Source: Rhodobacteraceae bacterium HTCC2083
GTDB lineage: Bacteria > Pseudomonadota > Alphaproteobacteria > Rhodobacterales > Rhodobacteraceae
NCBI GenBank assembly: GCA_000156115.1
Contig: DS995276.1
Location: 2,810,771 to 2,852,939 of the forward strand
DNA: 42,169 nucleotides
Direction of reading: 5' to 3'
Under the pieces are notes generated by a model. The model was not told the DNA's origin, did not search any database, and saw only the letters and a list, made by a program, of their open reading frames with translations. Shown here in pieces: positions 41,692-42,169 of the stretch. A program made the position numbers and the translations under genes. How positions within the stretch are numbered: position 1 is the first letter of the stretch; every line of letters starts with the position of its first letter.

Positions 41692-42169
41692 GTCAATTTC
41701 TCCCTAGATTGTTGTTTAGTTGGTGGCCGCCTACGTCTGCGACAAATTAGCTGACTCTCAATGTTGCGTTTCGTTGGTCAAAACGTCGTTTCATTTAAGC
41801 TATGGGTGATGATCCATTTGGTCAACACCTTTCTTGACTGGTGCGAAGGTTCATATCCAAGCCGCCGTCAGCGAAAAGATATGATCAGCCCACATTGTGT
41901 GGTTGGTTCGCTGTTCATCAAGATTAGTTCCGTCGAGTGGCTGCTTTGACGGCGCGTGCGATCCGCGCCGCGGCGTTGGCTTTGCCACGAATGCGAAAGG
42001 ATGCTGCGTGAGCGAAAGCCGCAGATGCATAAGGCCGGTTTGTCCCGCGTTGTGTGAGTTCAGACCAGCCGCAGCGAACGGCGCGTATTCCCGAACCAGT
42101 CGTTGGTGCATAACTCGGCTAAGGTCGGCTGGGTGCGGGGTGATCAGCCATCGGGTGGGGTAGGGTGAC
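41692..42169. other. Gene-free right end
   Basis: No supported gene. The first 100 bases should carry the promoter of the importer operon on the minus strand; I cannot place it firmly. From 42045 to the end the sequence is dispersed repeat. The open frames here are short, lack ribosome-binding sites and run into the repeat. Confidence 0.6.
42045..42169. repeat. Dispersed repeat, copy D (window edge)
   Basis: Bases 42045-42163 match copy C (6378-6497) in the same orientation, and the final bases GTAGGGTGAC continue as copy B does at 14055-14064 into the left arm of the GTGACGCAT inverted repeat. The window therefore ends inside the same structure in which it begins. Confidence 0.85.

Noticed and set aside
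1-42169. CRISPR array or known defence system
   Set aside because: No array of regularly spaced identical repeats and no cas, restriction-modification, toxin-antitoxin or retron genes were seen.

Overview
The window reads as accessory chromosome of a marine alphaproteobacterium, most likely a Rhodobacteraceae (Roseobacter-group) member. The grounds are the mix of TRAP, branched-chain-type and polyamine-type importers, paired CaiB-type CoA transferases, and a tRNA-Thr fragment of the kind I associate with that family. This placement is inference, since no rRNA or core gene is present. Both window ends fall inside one dispersed repeat family, as expected for a contig broken at repeats.

Layout: (1) 501-6018, a LysR regulator, an amidase-signature hydrolase and a complete TRAP transporter in the order DctM-DctP-DctQ. 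(2) 6019-6961, no gene, but dispersed repeat, palindromes and a terminator-like hairpin. (3) 6962-12035, a compact integrative element, all on the minus strand: tyrosine integrase, three small proteins, a primase-like protein and a VapE-type ATPase, ending at the 3' part of a tRNA-Thr gene (attachment scar). No capsid or packaging gene is visible, so it looks like a minimal phage satellite or its remnant. (4) 12158-13880, an IS3-type transposase remnant, an exported GH25 lysozyme and a flavin-binding oxidase-like protein. (5) 13881-14635, repeats, including a perfect 18-bp inverted repeat built from GTGACGCAT units around an AT-rich core. (6) 14636-26125, a MarR regulator divergent from an amide-uptake and catabolism operon: AmiC-like sensor, flotillin, substrate-binding protein, two permeases, ATPase, an ATPase-amidase fusion protein and an acyl-CoA synthetase. 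(7) 26389-27935, an IS1182-type element with 18-bp inverted repeats, an AGCC target duplication and a frameshifted transposase, inserted in a repeat copy. (8) 28169-36992, a nine-gene minus-strand operon with mostly 4-base overlaps: four arginase-fold paralogues in tandem (only the last keeps all metal ligands), a possible C-type-lectin/FGE-fold protein, an aldehyde dehydrogenase, two CoA transferases and an HMG-CoA-lyase-like enzyme. (9) 37078-41691, an IclR regulator and a PotABCD-type importer.

Working model (inference): three import-plus-C-N-hydrolysis modules sit side by side. The TRAP module feeds a free amidase. The branched-chain-type ABC module has the amidase fused to its ATPase and hands the acid to an acyl-CoA synthetase. 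The Pot-type module feeds a ureohydrolase assembly, after which aldehyde oxidation, CoA transfer and lyase cleavage could yield central metabolites. The most novel candidates are the ureohydrolase array with three predicted pseudoenzymes and the ATPase-amidase fusion with its flotillin partner.
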